A DNA stretch of 64,000 bases from an uncultured Oscillospiraceae bacterium (lineage in GTDB: Bacteria > Bacillota > Clostridia > Oscillospirales > Acutalibacteraceae). The stretch covers positions 1-64,000 of the forward strand of contig UQQT01000007.1 of the NCBI GenBank assembly GCA_900543395.1, read 5' to 3'. The translations under genes were made by a program, and so were the position numbers. Under the pieces are notes generated by a model. The model was not told the origin of the DNA and did no database searches. It saw nothing but the letters and a program-made list of their open reading frames with translations. The first letter of the stretch is position 1. Every line of letters starts with the position of its first letter. Positions 8,398 to 14,971 of the stretch are shown piece after piece.

Positions 8398-8778
8398 TTA
8401 TCGTTTCACGGCATTTATATTCCCTGTCCTGAACCGTTTTACTTGACGAAACGCCGGAATAGCACATTTCACCGCCTCGTCAAAATTTCCGCGCATTTCG
8501 GCAATAAAACCTTTCTTTATTAAAATGTCGGAACAATATTCGGAATAATCTCCGAGTATATTCAATATAATAAGCATCGTCGTGTGATTCCGCCATCTGT
8601 TTTATATTACGAAATACATATAATTCATAAGCTTTCTTTACACGAAGCGAAAACATTTGAATTTTATCATAAAGCAACGGAAAACGAGCGGAAGCTCTTG
8701 CGTATTCATTAAGCCATACATTCAGTTTATCCTCGGGATTATGCCGTTTTTCAGATTAAAAACAAGCTCGGGCTTCAT
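8398..8778 (-). pseudogene. Frameshifted small gene of unknown function
   Basis: A good RBS (AAAGGATG) precedes ATG 8778. The protein can be followed only by changing frame twice: MKPELVFNLKNG, then a frame containing NPEDKLNVWLNEYARAS and FPLLYDKIQMFSLR, then a frame containing LGDYSEYCSDILIKKGF and GNFDEAVKCAIPAF. The two shifts compensate (381 bases in total), and the end reads into a proper TAA at 8398. The helical GNFDEAVKCA-type segment is reminiscent of tetratricopeptide helices. I infer a once-intact gene of about 126 codons with two indels. Sequencing or assembly error is the alternative. Confidence 0.6.
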
Positions 8779-8792
8779 AATATTAACATCCT

Positions 8793-9167
8793 TTATTTTA
8801 TCAGATAAGCCGAGAAAGAATCATATGCCGTAAATTGAGGACCGTCATAAGACGATTGATATTCTTTAAGAGTAAAAAATTCGTTTTCTCCCTCATGCAA
8901 CAAATAACTTTCATCTCTGTATTTTATTAAAACCGAATTTTCATCTATTTAAACTTCAAATACATATTTCGGATTATATATACCGAAGTCGGCAAGATAC
9001 TTTCCGCATTTTAAAGGTATGACAATATACCTGTTATGAATGTCCGACGGACTGCGTTCGTTCATATTTCCGATAAGACGAATCGAAACGGCTTTCCGGT
9101 TTGCCGGAAGAGAAAAAGCTATTTTATTATAAACACCGTCATATTCACTTTTATCAATCCTTAGCAT
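8793..9167 (-). pseudogene. Small gene interrupted by an in-frame stop
   Basis: ATG 9167 has AAAGGAATAAAAA in front. The frame encodes 72 residues and meets TAA at 8949-8951. Directly past it the same frame continues with plausible protein (IDENSVLIKYRDESY and so on) to a TAA at 8793, giving 124 residues in all. It lies 14 bp from the next, frameshifted gene. No family recognised. A nonsense change in an otherwise normal small gene is the simplest reading. Confidence 0.6.
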
Positions 9168-9518
9168 TTTTTATTCCTTTTCAATGTCATAATATCATAT
9201 ACTTGGCAAAATGATAATTGCCGTAACGAACTAAAAAAAATAAAGTACTCTGCAAAAATATGCAAATGACTTGTGTATTAATTAGGATTTCAGTTTCCGG
9301 CCGACAGCCTGTTCGCGAACGCTGAAAAAACGGCGGTATATGCTGTCCCGTTTCATAGCACGGGCAATTTTTTTTTACCGTCGGAGAGTACAAAAACACT
9401 GCGTCCGAAAAAAATTCTCAATATTCTAATCTTTCGCATTTTGTATAGCAAAGGGAGCGGTCTCTTTTCGTAATACCGGTTTTTTTAATTATTTTTTTCA
9501 TCATTATACAGCCGACAA
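9168..9518. other. Intergenic stretch without an intact gene
   Basis: About 350 bases between the broken small gene and the endolysin relic. No frame with an RBS was recognised. It contains a terminator-like hairpin and a GTTCGCGAAC palindrome near 9311. It may include further decayed phage sequence. Confidence 0.5.
9345..9376 (+). terminator. Terminator-like hairpin in the decayed region
   Basis: A GC-rich stem (GTCCCGT / ACGGGC with one bulge) followed by nine T. No intact gene ends here, so it may belong to a lost gene. Confidence 0.4.
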
Positions 9519-9835
9519 ATGCACTCTTGCCTTTTAGAAGTGAACAAAGACAATTATACCTTTGATACTCACATTGACGATATAGCAAAGGTTATCGTTG
9601 TTAGTGCAATGCCCATTTGCGGTGTGGTTTACATAGAACCCGTCATAAAGGGCGATGTAAACAGTGACGGTAAGATTACCGATGACGGCACAAGAAAAGC
9701 CCTCCGAGCTTCAGCCCGGATCGAAAATCTAAATGCGAAAGAAAAATCCGCCGCCGATATTAACGGAGCGGAAAAGTAACGGCTGACGATGCGAGGACAA
9801 TTCTTCGTAAGTCAGCACGACTCGAACAAGAAAGG
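9519..9835 (+). pseudogene. 3' relic of a phage endolysin with dockerin-like repeats
   Basis: The frame from 9519 carries one dockerin-type calcium-binding repeat, GDVNSDGKITDDGTRKALRA, followed by a linker and ADINGAEK, then stops at 9777. In the next frame the second half continues as VTADDARTILRKSARLEQ. A single indel near 9775 therefore splits a two-repeat dockerin-like module. No upstream catalytic domain can be read. The next two frames are phage lysis-type genes, so I infer that this was the C-terminus of a prophage endolysin; a dockerin-bearing host enzyme is the alternative. Confidence 0.65.
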
Positions 9836-9844
9836 ATTTTCACT

Positions 9845-10117
9845 ATGAGCGGACTTCAAATCTTTACAACCGTCCTTGGCGTGGTTGGTACTCCGTGTGC
9901 TATCGTATTCAGATATATCGCTTTAAAACGAAACAATAAGAGCGATAACACCGCAGAGGGCTAAAAAGATGGCGTTTTGCTAACCGAAATCGGCTATATC
10001 AAATCGAGCCTTGACGACATCAAGCGCAAGCAAGAAAAGGAGGATGAACGGCATGTACAGGTCGATTTACGGCTTACCGTAGTTAAAGCTTTGGAAAAAC
10101 AGGCACCACAGACTTGA
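9845..10117 (+). pseudogene. Phage small membrane/coiled-coil protein with internal stop
   Basis: AGGA precedes ATG 9845. The frame starts with a membrane helix (IFTTVLGVVGTPCAIVF) and a basic segment, then hits TAA at 9962-9964 (codon 40). It continues in the same frame with a helical tail (LLTEIGYIKSSLDDIKRKQE) to TGA at 10117. The whole 90-residue product resembles small phage lysis-cassette proteins of the XhlA type, with a membrane anchor plus coiled coil. The orientation and position between endolysin relic and holin fit that role. Confidence 0.6.
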
Positions 10118-10148
10118 TAATTTAGGAAATAAATACGAGGGGTGAAAT

Positions 10149-10396
10149 AACATAGATGTATTTACTTACATAACCGAGACTGCGTATATCCTTATCCCAG
10201 CATTGCTGATTATCGGTCAGATTATTAAAAATATCAAGGTAATTCCCGATAAATAGGTTCCCTTATTCTTCTGCCGTTTGGGGCTCTCGGAGCAATGGCA
10301 TTAGGCGGCTAGACTTTCAACTACGCTATACAGGGCATACTGATTACCGGCACTGTTGCATACGGCAATCAGATTGTAAAACAGCTCAAGAAATAA
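10149..10396 (+). pseudogene. Decayed phage holin
   Basis: Readable protein: IDVFTYITETAYILIPALL, then KNIKVIPDK, a TAG stop, a one-base shift, LILLPFGALGAMALGG, a TAG where Trp would fit, and IQGILITGTVAYGNQIV to KQLKK and TAA. Two or three hydrophobic helices, an IPDK turn and the GILITGTVAYGNQ helix match the Phage_holin_5-type pattern as I know it. The start codon is also lost. At least three inactivating changes mark it as a relic. Confidence 0.65.
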
Positions 10397-10414
10397 TAGA
10401 AAATAAAAGAACAC

Positions 10415-10457
10415 AAACCGCTACAGAAATTTTAAAAGTTTCTGCGTCGGTTTTTTT
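10415..10457 (+). terminator. Intrinsic terminator at the end of the phage lysis relic
   Basis: A stem AAACCG-N3-CAGAAA / TTTCTG-N3-CGGTTT with a 9-nt loop and T-run. Confidence 0.75.
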
Positions 10458-10476
10458 GCATTGTTATTTATTTTAC

Positions 10477-10608
10477 TTACAATTAGGTCTTACAAATTAA
10501 AAATTGTGTAGAATTGTAAGTTACAATATTACAAACGGTTTTTTCATTGTAAGAGAAAATGTAAGACCGAAAAACCGCACAAAATAGGAAACTTCAATGA
10601 TTTTACAA
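10477..10608. repeat. Cluster of TTACAA/TTGTAA motifs with nested inverted repeats
   Basis: Seven exact TTACAA or TTGTAA hexamers occur within 132 bases (at 10477, 10490, 10514, 10521, 10529, 10547 and 10603). One pair forms a palindrome TTGTAA-G-TTACAA. A 9-bp inverted repeat GGTCTTACA (10486) / TGTAAGACC (10560) encloses most of them. CGGTTTTT (10536) and AAAAACCG (10570) form another. This could be a phage operator array, a replication site, or chance in AT-rich DNA. Confidence 0.45.
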
Positions 10609-10712
10609 TCTTATATTTTTTTCTGTATTAACCGCAAAACAGGGAGTTTGAGCATAGTATTACTCCCAAACCCGCTTGTTTACGTGTGTTACGCGTGTGT
10701 GCGTGAGAATGC

Positions 10713-10758
10713 AAGAGAAATACCCTTGAAATTGTAAAACTTCAAGGGTATTTCTCTT
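10713..10758. terminator. Perfect 18-bp inverted repeat, probable terminator
   Basis: AAGAGAAATACCCTTGAA, a 10-nt spacer, then its exact complement. The flanks are not strongly T-rich. It lies 76 bases past the 3' end of the minus-strand tRNA, so it may end that transcript; it could also be a mobile-element relic. Confidence 0.55.
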
Positions 10759-10833
10759 ATTCTACAGGTATATCAATGATAAATACATTTCGCCATACAG
10801 CAAAAGCTGTTATGTGTTCGTACCTGTGTGATA

Positions 10834-10910
10834 TGGTGGACCATCAGGGACTCGAACCCCGGACCAACCGGTTATGAGCCGGTTGCTCTAACCAACTGAG
10901 CTAATGGTCC
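10834..10910 (-). tRNA. tRNA with anticodon CAT (elongator Met or Ile2)
   Basis: A full cloverleaf of 77 nt with encoded CCA. The acceptor stem starts GGACCAT; the D arm is AGCTCAGTTGGTTAGAGC; the anticodon stem ACCGG/CCGGT holds loop CTCATAA; the T arm contains GGTTCGAGTCC. CAT can be elongator methionine or, after lysidine modification by TilS, isoleucine for AUA. The body resembles clostridial versions of both, so I do not choose. The phage relic lies on its 3' side, as expected for integration at a tRNA 3' end. Confidence 0.95.
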
Positions 10911-10982
10911 GTTTCACAATGCTTGTATATTATATCGTTTTATGATGCAATTGTCAAGCATATTTTTTATATTTTTTATTTA

Positions 10983-11099
10983 TTAATACATGTTTTTGTC
11001 CATATGAGATTTAACCATAACTCTGATAGCAATGGACAGTACAATAAGAGTAACCGCCGCGCCGATATTTGCCGCGGTATTTCTCTGTTTCTTTCTCAT
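10983..11099 (-). CDS. 38-residue single-pass membrane protein
   Basis: A tiny gene with an excellent RBS (GGAGG, seven bases before ATG) that overlaps the end of the DUF6873-like gene. Product: basic N-terminus (MRKKQRN), one hydrophobic helix (about residues 10-27) and a polar C-terminus (MVKSHMDKNMY). It is the last gene of the run amidase-radA-DUF6873-like. No family recognised. The RBS, stop and topology make it a likely real small protein. Confidence 0.65.
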   Translation of the reverse strand: MRKKQRNTAANIGAAVTLIVLSIAIRVMVKSHMDKNMY

Positions 11100-11101
11100 T
11101 T

Positions 11102-11845
11102 TCATTCCTCCGTAATCGGAATTATACTTCCGATGTCATATATTTTTTCATCCGAAAGGTAAACGCATTTTACATTATGCAATAAGCAGAAATTCTCGAT
11201 TTTTTTTCTGATTAAATCATCATATATACGCCCGGTAAAAGCGAGTATATTCCGTCCGAGTTTTCCCGCCGACCCGCCGATAAATCCGTATTCAAATCCG
11301 CCGAGTCTGACAAACCCTTTGTCAACAAGCAAAACGTCAAGCTTGTCTTTACATCCGTTATAAATCGAAATATCGTCCGTTATAACCGCATTTTCGCTGA
11401 CAGGCACAACGGAACATTTCGTATACCCCTGATTAACGTTTAAAATTATAAAAGAATTCCTCATGCAATATTCTAACACATCTTTTCGTACGGTGTCAAC
11501 ATTGCATATCATATATTTTCCGATTATAACGCAGTTAAGCGGACAGTCATACGGGTATTTATCCGCCAGTAAAATATCGCTTTTAATTATATTCATACCG
11601 TTTATCGGCGCCGTTTCGGCTAAATAATCCGCTTCTTTAGCTATTGCCGAATTATCTCCCCCAAGAGAAAGAAAAACAAGGTCTGCATGACTTGAAATTC
11701 GGCTGTCAACGGTATTTGCCGTCCGGATTTTTATAACTTCAACGCCGTATTTATTTAAACTTCTCTGCGTCTCCTCGGACAATCCGCCCGCGATGACCGT
11801 TTTTACTTTTTTTTCGGGCAGATTCGCGTTTTCTATGTAATTCAT
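11102..11845 (-). CDS. DUF6873-like GME-fold protein
   Basis: A 247-residue cytoplasmic protein. It matches my memory of the clostridial DUF6873 family: a start of the type MNYIxNxNLPEK, a SSHADLVFLSLGGD segment, KYPYDCPLNCVIIG, NQGYTKCSVVPV, GFEYGFIGGSAGKLG and a C-terminal YDIGSIIPITE. The family is assigned to the GME (guanidine-modifying enzyme) fold, but no reaction is known to me. His/Cys/Asp residues suitable for such chemistry exist (HAD, KCSVV) but are not proof. Its start overlaps radA by 4 bases (ATGA), so it is coupled to it. Confidence 0.65.
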   Translation of the reverse strand: MNYIENANLPEKKVKTVIAGGLSEETQRSLNKYGVEVIKIRTANTVDSRISSHADLVFLSLGGDNSAIAKEADYLAETAPINGMNIIKSDILLADKYPYDCPLNCVIIGKYMICNVDTVRKDVLEYCMRNSFIILNVNQGYTKCSVVPVSENAVITDDISIYNGCKDKLDVLLVDKGFVRLGGFEYGFIGGSAGKLGRNILAFTGRIYDDLIRKKIENFCLLHNVKCVYLSDEKIYDIGSIIPITEE

Positions 11846-13212
11846 GTAACAATTGCCTCGAACGCTTTTCTGATGGTTCTGACGCCTACTACCTGCGCCG
11901 ACTGCTTTATGCTCTCGGACAGAGATTTATAATTATGATAGGGTATGACGATTCTCTTAAAGCCCATTCTGACAGCCTCGCTGACTCTCTGTTCTGCCGA
12001 ACTAACCGAACGGATTTCACCTGCAAGACCGATTTCACCGAACGCTATTACGTCCTCTCTGATAACCATATCTTTAAGCGACGAAACAAGAGCGAGCGCA
12101 ACGGACAAATCGGAAGCAGGTTCGTCAATTTTCATTCCGCCCGCGACATTTATGTAACAATCGGCATTGGAAAAGAAATAACCGCACCGCTTTTCAAGTA
12201 CCGCAATAAGCATTGACATTCTGTTATAATCAAAGCCTGTCGACATTCTCCTCGGATTTCCGAAGCCTGTCGGAGTAACAAGCCCCTGAACCTCCGCTAA
12301 GATAGGACGGCTGCCCTCCATAACGCACGCAACGCATGTACCCGACGTATTTTTCGGTCTGCCCTCGAGCATCATTTTCGACGGATTTTCAACCTCTGAC
12401 AAGCCGTTTGTTCCCATTATAAAGACGCCGACTTCGTTTGTAGAGCCGAATCTGTTCTTAACCGCCCTTAATATTCTGCATGTCAGATTCTTGTCGCCCT
12501 CGAAATAAAGAACGGTATCAACGATATGCTCCATAACCTTAGGTCCGGCAATATTTCCGTCCTTATTGACATGACCGACAATAAACATAGGGATATCGAG
12601 TCCCTTTGCCGTACGCATAAATAAATTCGTACACTCTCTGACCTGCGTAATGCTGCCCGCGGAGGACGCAACTTCGGAAATACTCATCGTCTGAATTGAA
12701 TCTATAATAACGACGTCGGGCTTTTCGTTTCTGATAACCTCGCAAACATACTGCGCGTCGGTATCGCACAGAACGAAAAGATTGTCGCCGTTGACTTTAA
12801 GCCTGTCCGCTCTTAACTTAATCTGTCCGGACGATTCCTCGCCCGAAACATAGAGAACTTTTTTTGTTTTCGAAAGATTATAGCATGACTGTAAAAGGAT
12901 CGTGGATTTGCCTATACCTGGGTCTCCGCCGATCAGTACGAGCGAGCCTTTAACGAGTCCCCCGCCGAGTACGCGGTTAAATTCCTTAATGCCCGTGTCA
13001 TACCGTATTTCATCCGACCCAGTTATCTCGTTAAGAGTAACGACATTTGCTCTGCCGACGGGAGAATACGCGTGCTTCGACGACGAATCGGCTTTAATCT
13101 CCTCCTCCATACAATTCCATTCTGAGCAATGCGGACACTGACCGTACCATTTTGCACTTTCATATCCGCATTCGGAGCATATATAGACTGTTTTATTCTT
13201 CTGCACCATCAT
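11842..13212 (-). CDS. radA: DNA repair protein RadA (Sms)
   Basis: Hexameric ATPase that promotes branch migration during recombination. Domains: an N-terminal zinc finger (CSECGYESAKWYGQCPHC), a RecA-like core with Walker A GDPGIGKST, the RadA-specific KNRFG motif (VKNRFGSTNEVG), and a C-terminal Lon-protease-like domain. The frame is open to 13224, but GGAGGAGACA leads directly into an ATG at 13212, so that start is chosen (456 residues). It overlaps the end of the upstream amidase gene by 20 bases. Confidence 0.95.
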   Translation of the reverse strand: MMVQKNKTVYICSECGYESAKWYGQCPHCSEWNCMEEEIKADSSSKHAYSPVGRANVVTLNEITGSDEIRYDTGIKEFNRVLGGGLVKGSLVLIGGDPGIGKSTILLQSCYNLSKTKKVLYVSGEESSGQIKLRADRLKVNGDNLFVLCDTDAQYVCEVIRNEKPDVVIIDSIQTMSISEVASSAGSITQVRECTNLFMRTAKGLDIPMFIVGHVNKDGNIAGPKVMEHIVDTVLYFEGDKNLTCRILRAVKNRFGSTNEVGVFIMGTNGLSEVENPSKMMLEGRPKNTSGTCVACVMEGSRPILAEVQGLVTPTGFGNPRRMSTGFDYNRMSMLIAVLEKRCGYFFSNADCYINVAGGMKIDEPASDLSVALALVSSLKDMVIREDVIAFGEIGLAGEIRSVSSAEQRVSEAVRMGFKRIVIPYHNYKSLSESIKQSAQVVGVRTIRKAFEAIVT

Positions 13213-13918
13213 TGTCTCCTCCAAGATAGTTCATAATTCCGTCCGAAACAAACTGCGCAAGGCTCTGTCTGTATTCGCCGTCTGCAAGCTTTTTTGATTC
13301 CTCCGGATTGGAAAGAAATCCGCATTCGACCATAACAGACGGACGTTCGGCTTTGTATAAAAGATAAATCGAATCGCCGGAAGCCTTGATTTGTCTCGTA
13401 TTATCCGGCTGTAGCCCCGAAACAACCGCGGACTGTATACAATGTGCAAGAATCATGCTCTCGTCATTGTTCGCCGAGTAAAAAACCTGCGTTCCGCTGT
13501 ATTTCGTCTCCTCATAAAAATTCTGATGAATGCTGACAAGTATTGAACCGGGAGTCTCGTTTACAAGGGCAAATCTGTTATGTATATCAGATACTTTCTT
13601 TTCTCTGATGCTCGAACATCCCGGGTCTGAAATATCCGTATCGGTATTACGAACCAATAAAGTTTTAACTCCGTTTTTATTCAGAATTTCGTTTAATCTA
13701 AGTGCAATATCCAGATTTACATCCTTTTCGAGCAGACCGTCCGCCGATACGGAACCCGGGTCAACCCCGCCGTGTCCTGCGTCGATGACAACCGTTACAT
13801 CCGCTCCTCGTCCGTTTACACCGAGAACGGCATTCCGGTTTATGTACATAACCGCGGATAAAAAGGAAAAAACTGCCGTCAGCATAACCGTTAAAGCTAT
13901 AAGATTTTTAAGTTTCAA
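13193..13918 (-). CDS. N-acetylmuramoyl-L-alanine amidase, CwlD-like (Amidase_3)
   Basis: Zinc amidase that cleaves the lactyl-L-Ala bond of peptidoglycan. It has an N-terminal membrane segment (about residues 7-28) and an extracytoplasmic Amidase_3 domain. Zinc ligands are His of DAGHGG, Glu of LLEKDVNL and His of SIHQN; the catalytic Glu lies in MVECGFLSN. Size and single-domain layout match CwlD, which makes muramic-delta-lactam in spore cortex. Sporulation cannot be judged from this window. GAGGTG lies six bases before a TTG at 13918, chosen over the GTG at 13927. Confidence 0.85.
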   Translation of the reverse strand: MKLKNLIALTVMLTAVFSFLSAVMYINRNAVLGVNGRGADVTVVIDAGHGGVDPGSVSADGLLEKDVNLDIALRLNEILNKNGVKTLLVRNTDTDISDPGCSSIREKKVSDIHNRFALVNETPGSILVSIHQNFYEETKYSGTQVFYSANNDESMILAHCIQSAVVSGLQPDNTRQIKASGDSIYLLYKAERPSVMVECGFLSNPEESKKLADGEYRQSLAQFVSDGIMNYLGGDNDGAEE

Positions 13919-13966
13919 GCATATCACCTCATATAATGATATGCCTGACGCTTATTTGCTTATTCT

Positions 13967-14000
13967 AAAAAGACAAAGTCCGCCATAATAATGACGGACT
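13967..14000 (-). terminator. Terminator after the 41-residue protein gene
   Basis: Minus-strand stem AGTCCGTCAT / ATGGCGGACT with a 4-nt loop, then TTGTCTTTTT. Confidence 0.8.
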
Positions 14001-14020
14001 CACGTGTCAAAAGGATAAAA

Positions 14021-14146
14021 TCAACCTGCGTACTTATCCATAGCCTTGGAGAATGCCTCACCGATAGCTTTATCGAAAATACCGATTTTAACAAGCATTT
14101 TAACTACCTTAAGTACCATTTTTAAAATCCAGAATATTCCACCCAT
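14021..14146 (-). CDS. 41-residue amphipathic small protein
   Basis: A tiny gene with its own promoter, a strong RBS (AAAAGGAG, nine bases before ATG) and its own terminator. The product has a hydrophobic, Lys-spaced N-terminal half (IFWILKMVLKVVKMLVKIG) and a more polar helix (DKAIGEAFSKAMDKYAG). No signal peptide and no cysteine. The spacing of Lys among large hydrophobics suggests a membrane-associated amphipathic helix, as in small toxins or modulins, but function is not visible. Confidence 0.7.
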   Translation of the reverse strand: MGGIFWILKMVLKVVKMLVKIGIFDKAIGEAFSKAMDKYAG

Positions 14147-14183
14147 TGTACAAAACTCCTTTTAATTTTTTGTTTATATATCT

Positions 14184-14212
14184 ATTATACACACATGTAT
14201 TTAATAAATCAA
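14184..14212 (-). promoter_or_regulatory. Promoter of the 41-residue protein gene
   Basis: Minus strand: TTGATT, 17-nt spacer, TATAAT, about 40 bp upstream of the start. Confidence 0.75.
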
Positions 14213-14257
14213 TACCTTTTACCGAAAAACTGAATCAGCTTTTTAAAATAATATGAC

Positions 14258-14971
14258 TTATTTAGAGAGTTTGGTGACAGGCTCGGCAAACTCAATTCCG
14301 TGAGTGTCAACCGTGATGCTCTTTATAACAATGTCTTTTATAGGCTTATCGTTTGCATCTTTTTGAGCATCTGCTATCTTATCAACAACATCCATACCGC
14401 TCATTACTCTGCCGAACGCCGCGTACTGTCCGTCAAGATATGTAGAATCGGCCTGGCAGATAAAGAACTGACTGCCTGCGGTATCATAGCCCGAGCCTCT
14501 CGCCATGGATATGGTTCCCCTCGTATGGCTTAAATTGTTTGCGGTTCCGTTATAAGCGAACTCGCCCTTTATCGTATATCCGGGTCCTCCCGTGCCTACT
14601 CCCTTGGGATCTCCGCCCTGTATCATGAAGTTTTTGATAACGCGGTGGAATATAAGTCCGTCATAGAATCCCGAATTTGCAAGGAATATAAAATTCTCGA
14701 CAGTATTCGGAGCCTTGTCATAATAGAGTTCTACGACAATTTTTCCGCCGTCTTCCATTTTGATGGTTGCCGTCGGATTCTCCTTAACGGCGATTTTTGT
14801 TTCGGGTTCCGACAGCGAACCTTTCGGCACGTCGATGGTCGAATAAATGTCAAACGTATTTTCGCCTGATTCGGGTTCTTTTGATTTATCGTCCGAATCT
14901 GACTTCGAACAGGACGCAAAAGCAAAAATCAAAATAACGGCTGATAATAACGCAATAATTCTCTTAGTCAT
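14258..14971 (-). CDS. Cyclophilin-type peptidyl-prolyl isomerase lipoprotein
   Basis: Folds or isomerises exported proteins at the cell surface. A signal peptide ending in FASC forms a lipobox, so Cys near residue 21 is the probable lipid anchor. After a charged linker the cyclophilin domain follows: FIFLANSGFYDGLIFHRVI, FMIQGGDPKGVGTGGPGY, and ISMARGSGYDTAGSQFFI. The ATG at 14971 has AGGAG ten bases upstream and starts at the signal peptide, so the longer frame to 15004 is rejected. It overlaps the upstream sugar transferase by 8 bases. Confidence 0.9.
   Translation of the reverse strand: MTKRIIALLSAVILIFAFASCSKSDSDDKSKEPESGENTFDIYSTIDVPKGSLSEPETKIAVKENPTATIKMEDGGKIVVELYYDKAPNTVENFIFLANSGFYDGLIFHRVIKNFMIQGGDPKGVGTGGPGYTIKGEFAYNGTANNLSHTRGTISMARGSGYDTAGSQFFICQADSTYLDGQYAAFGRVMSGMDVVDKIADAQKDANDKPIKDIVIKSITVDTHGIEFAEPVTKLSK

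Noticed and set aside
9187..9399. 70-codon minus-strand frame
   Set aside because: No RBS, composition unlike its neighbours, and it runs through a terminator-like hairpin.
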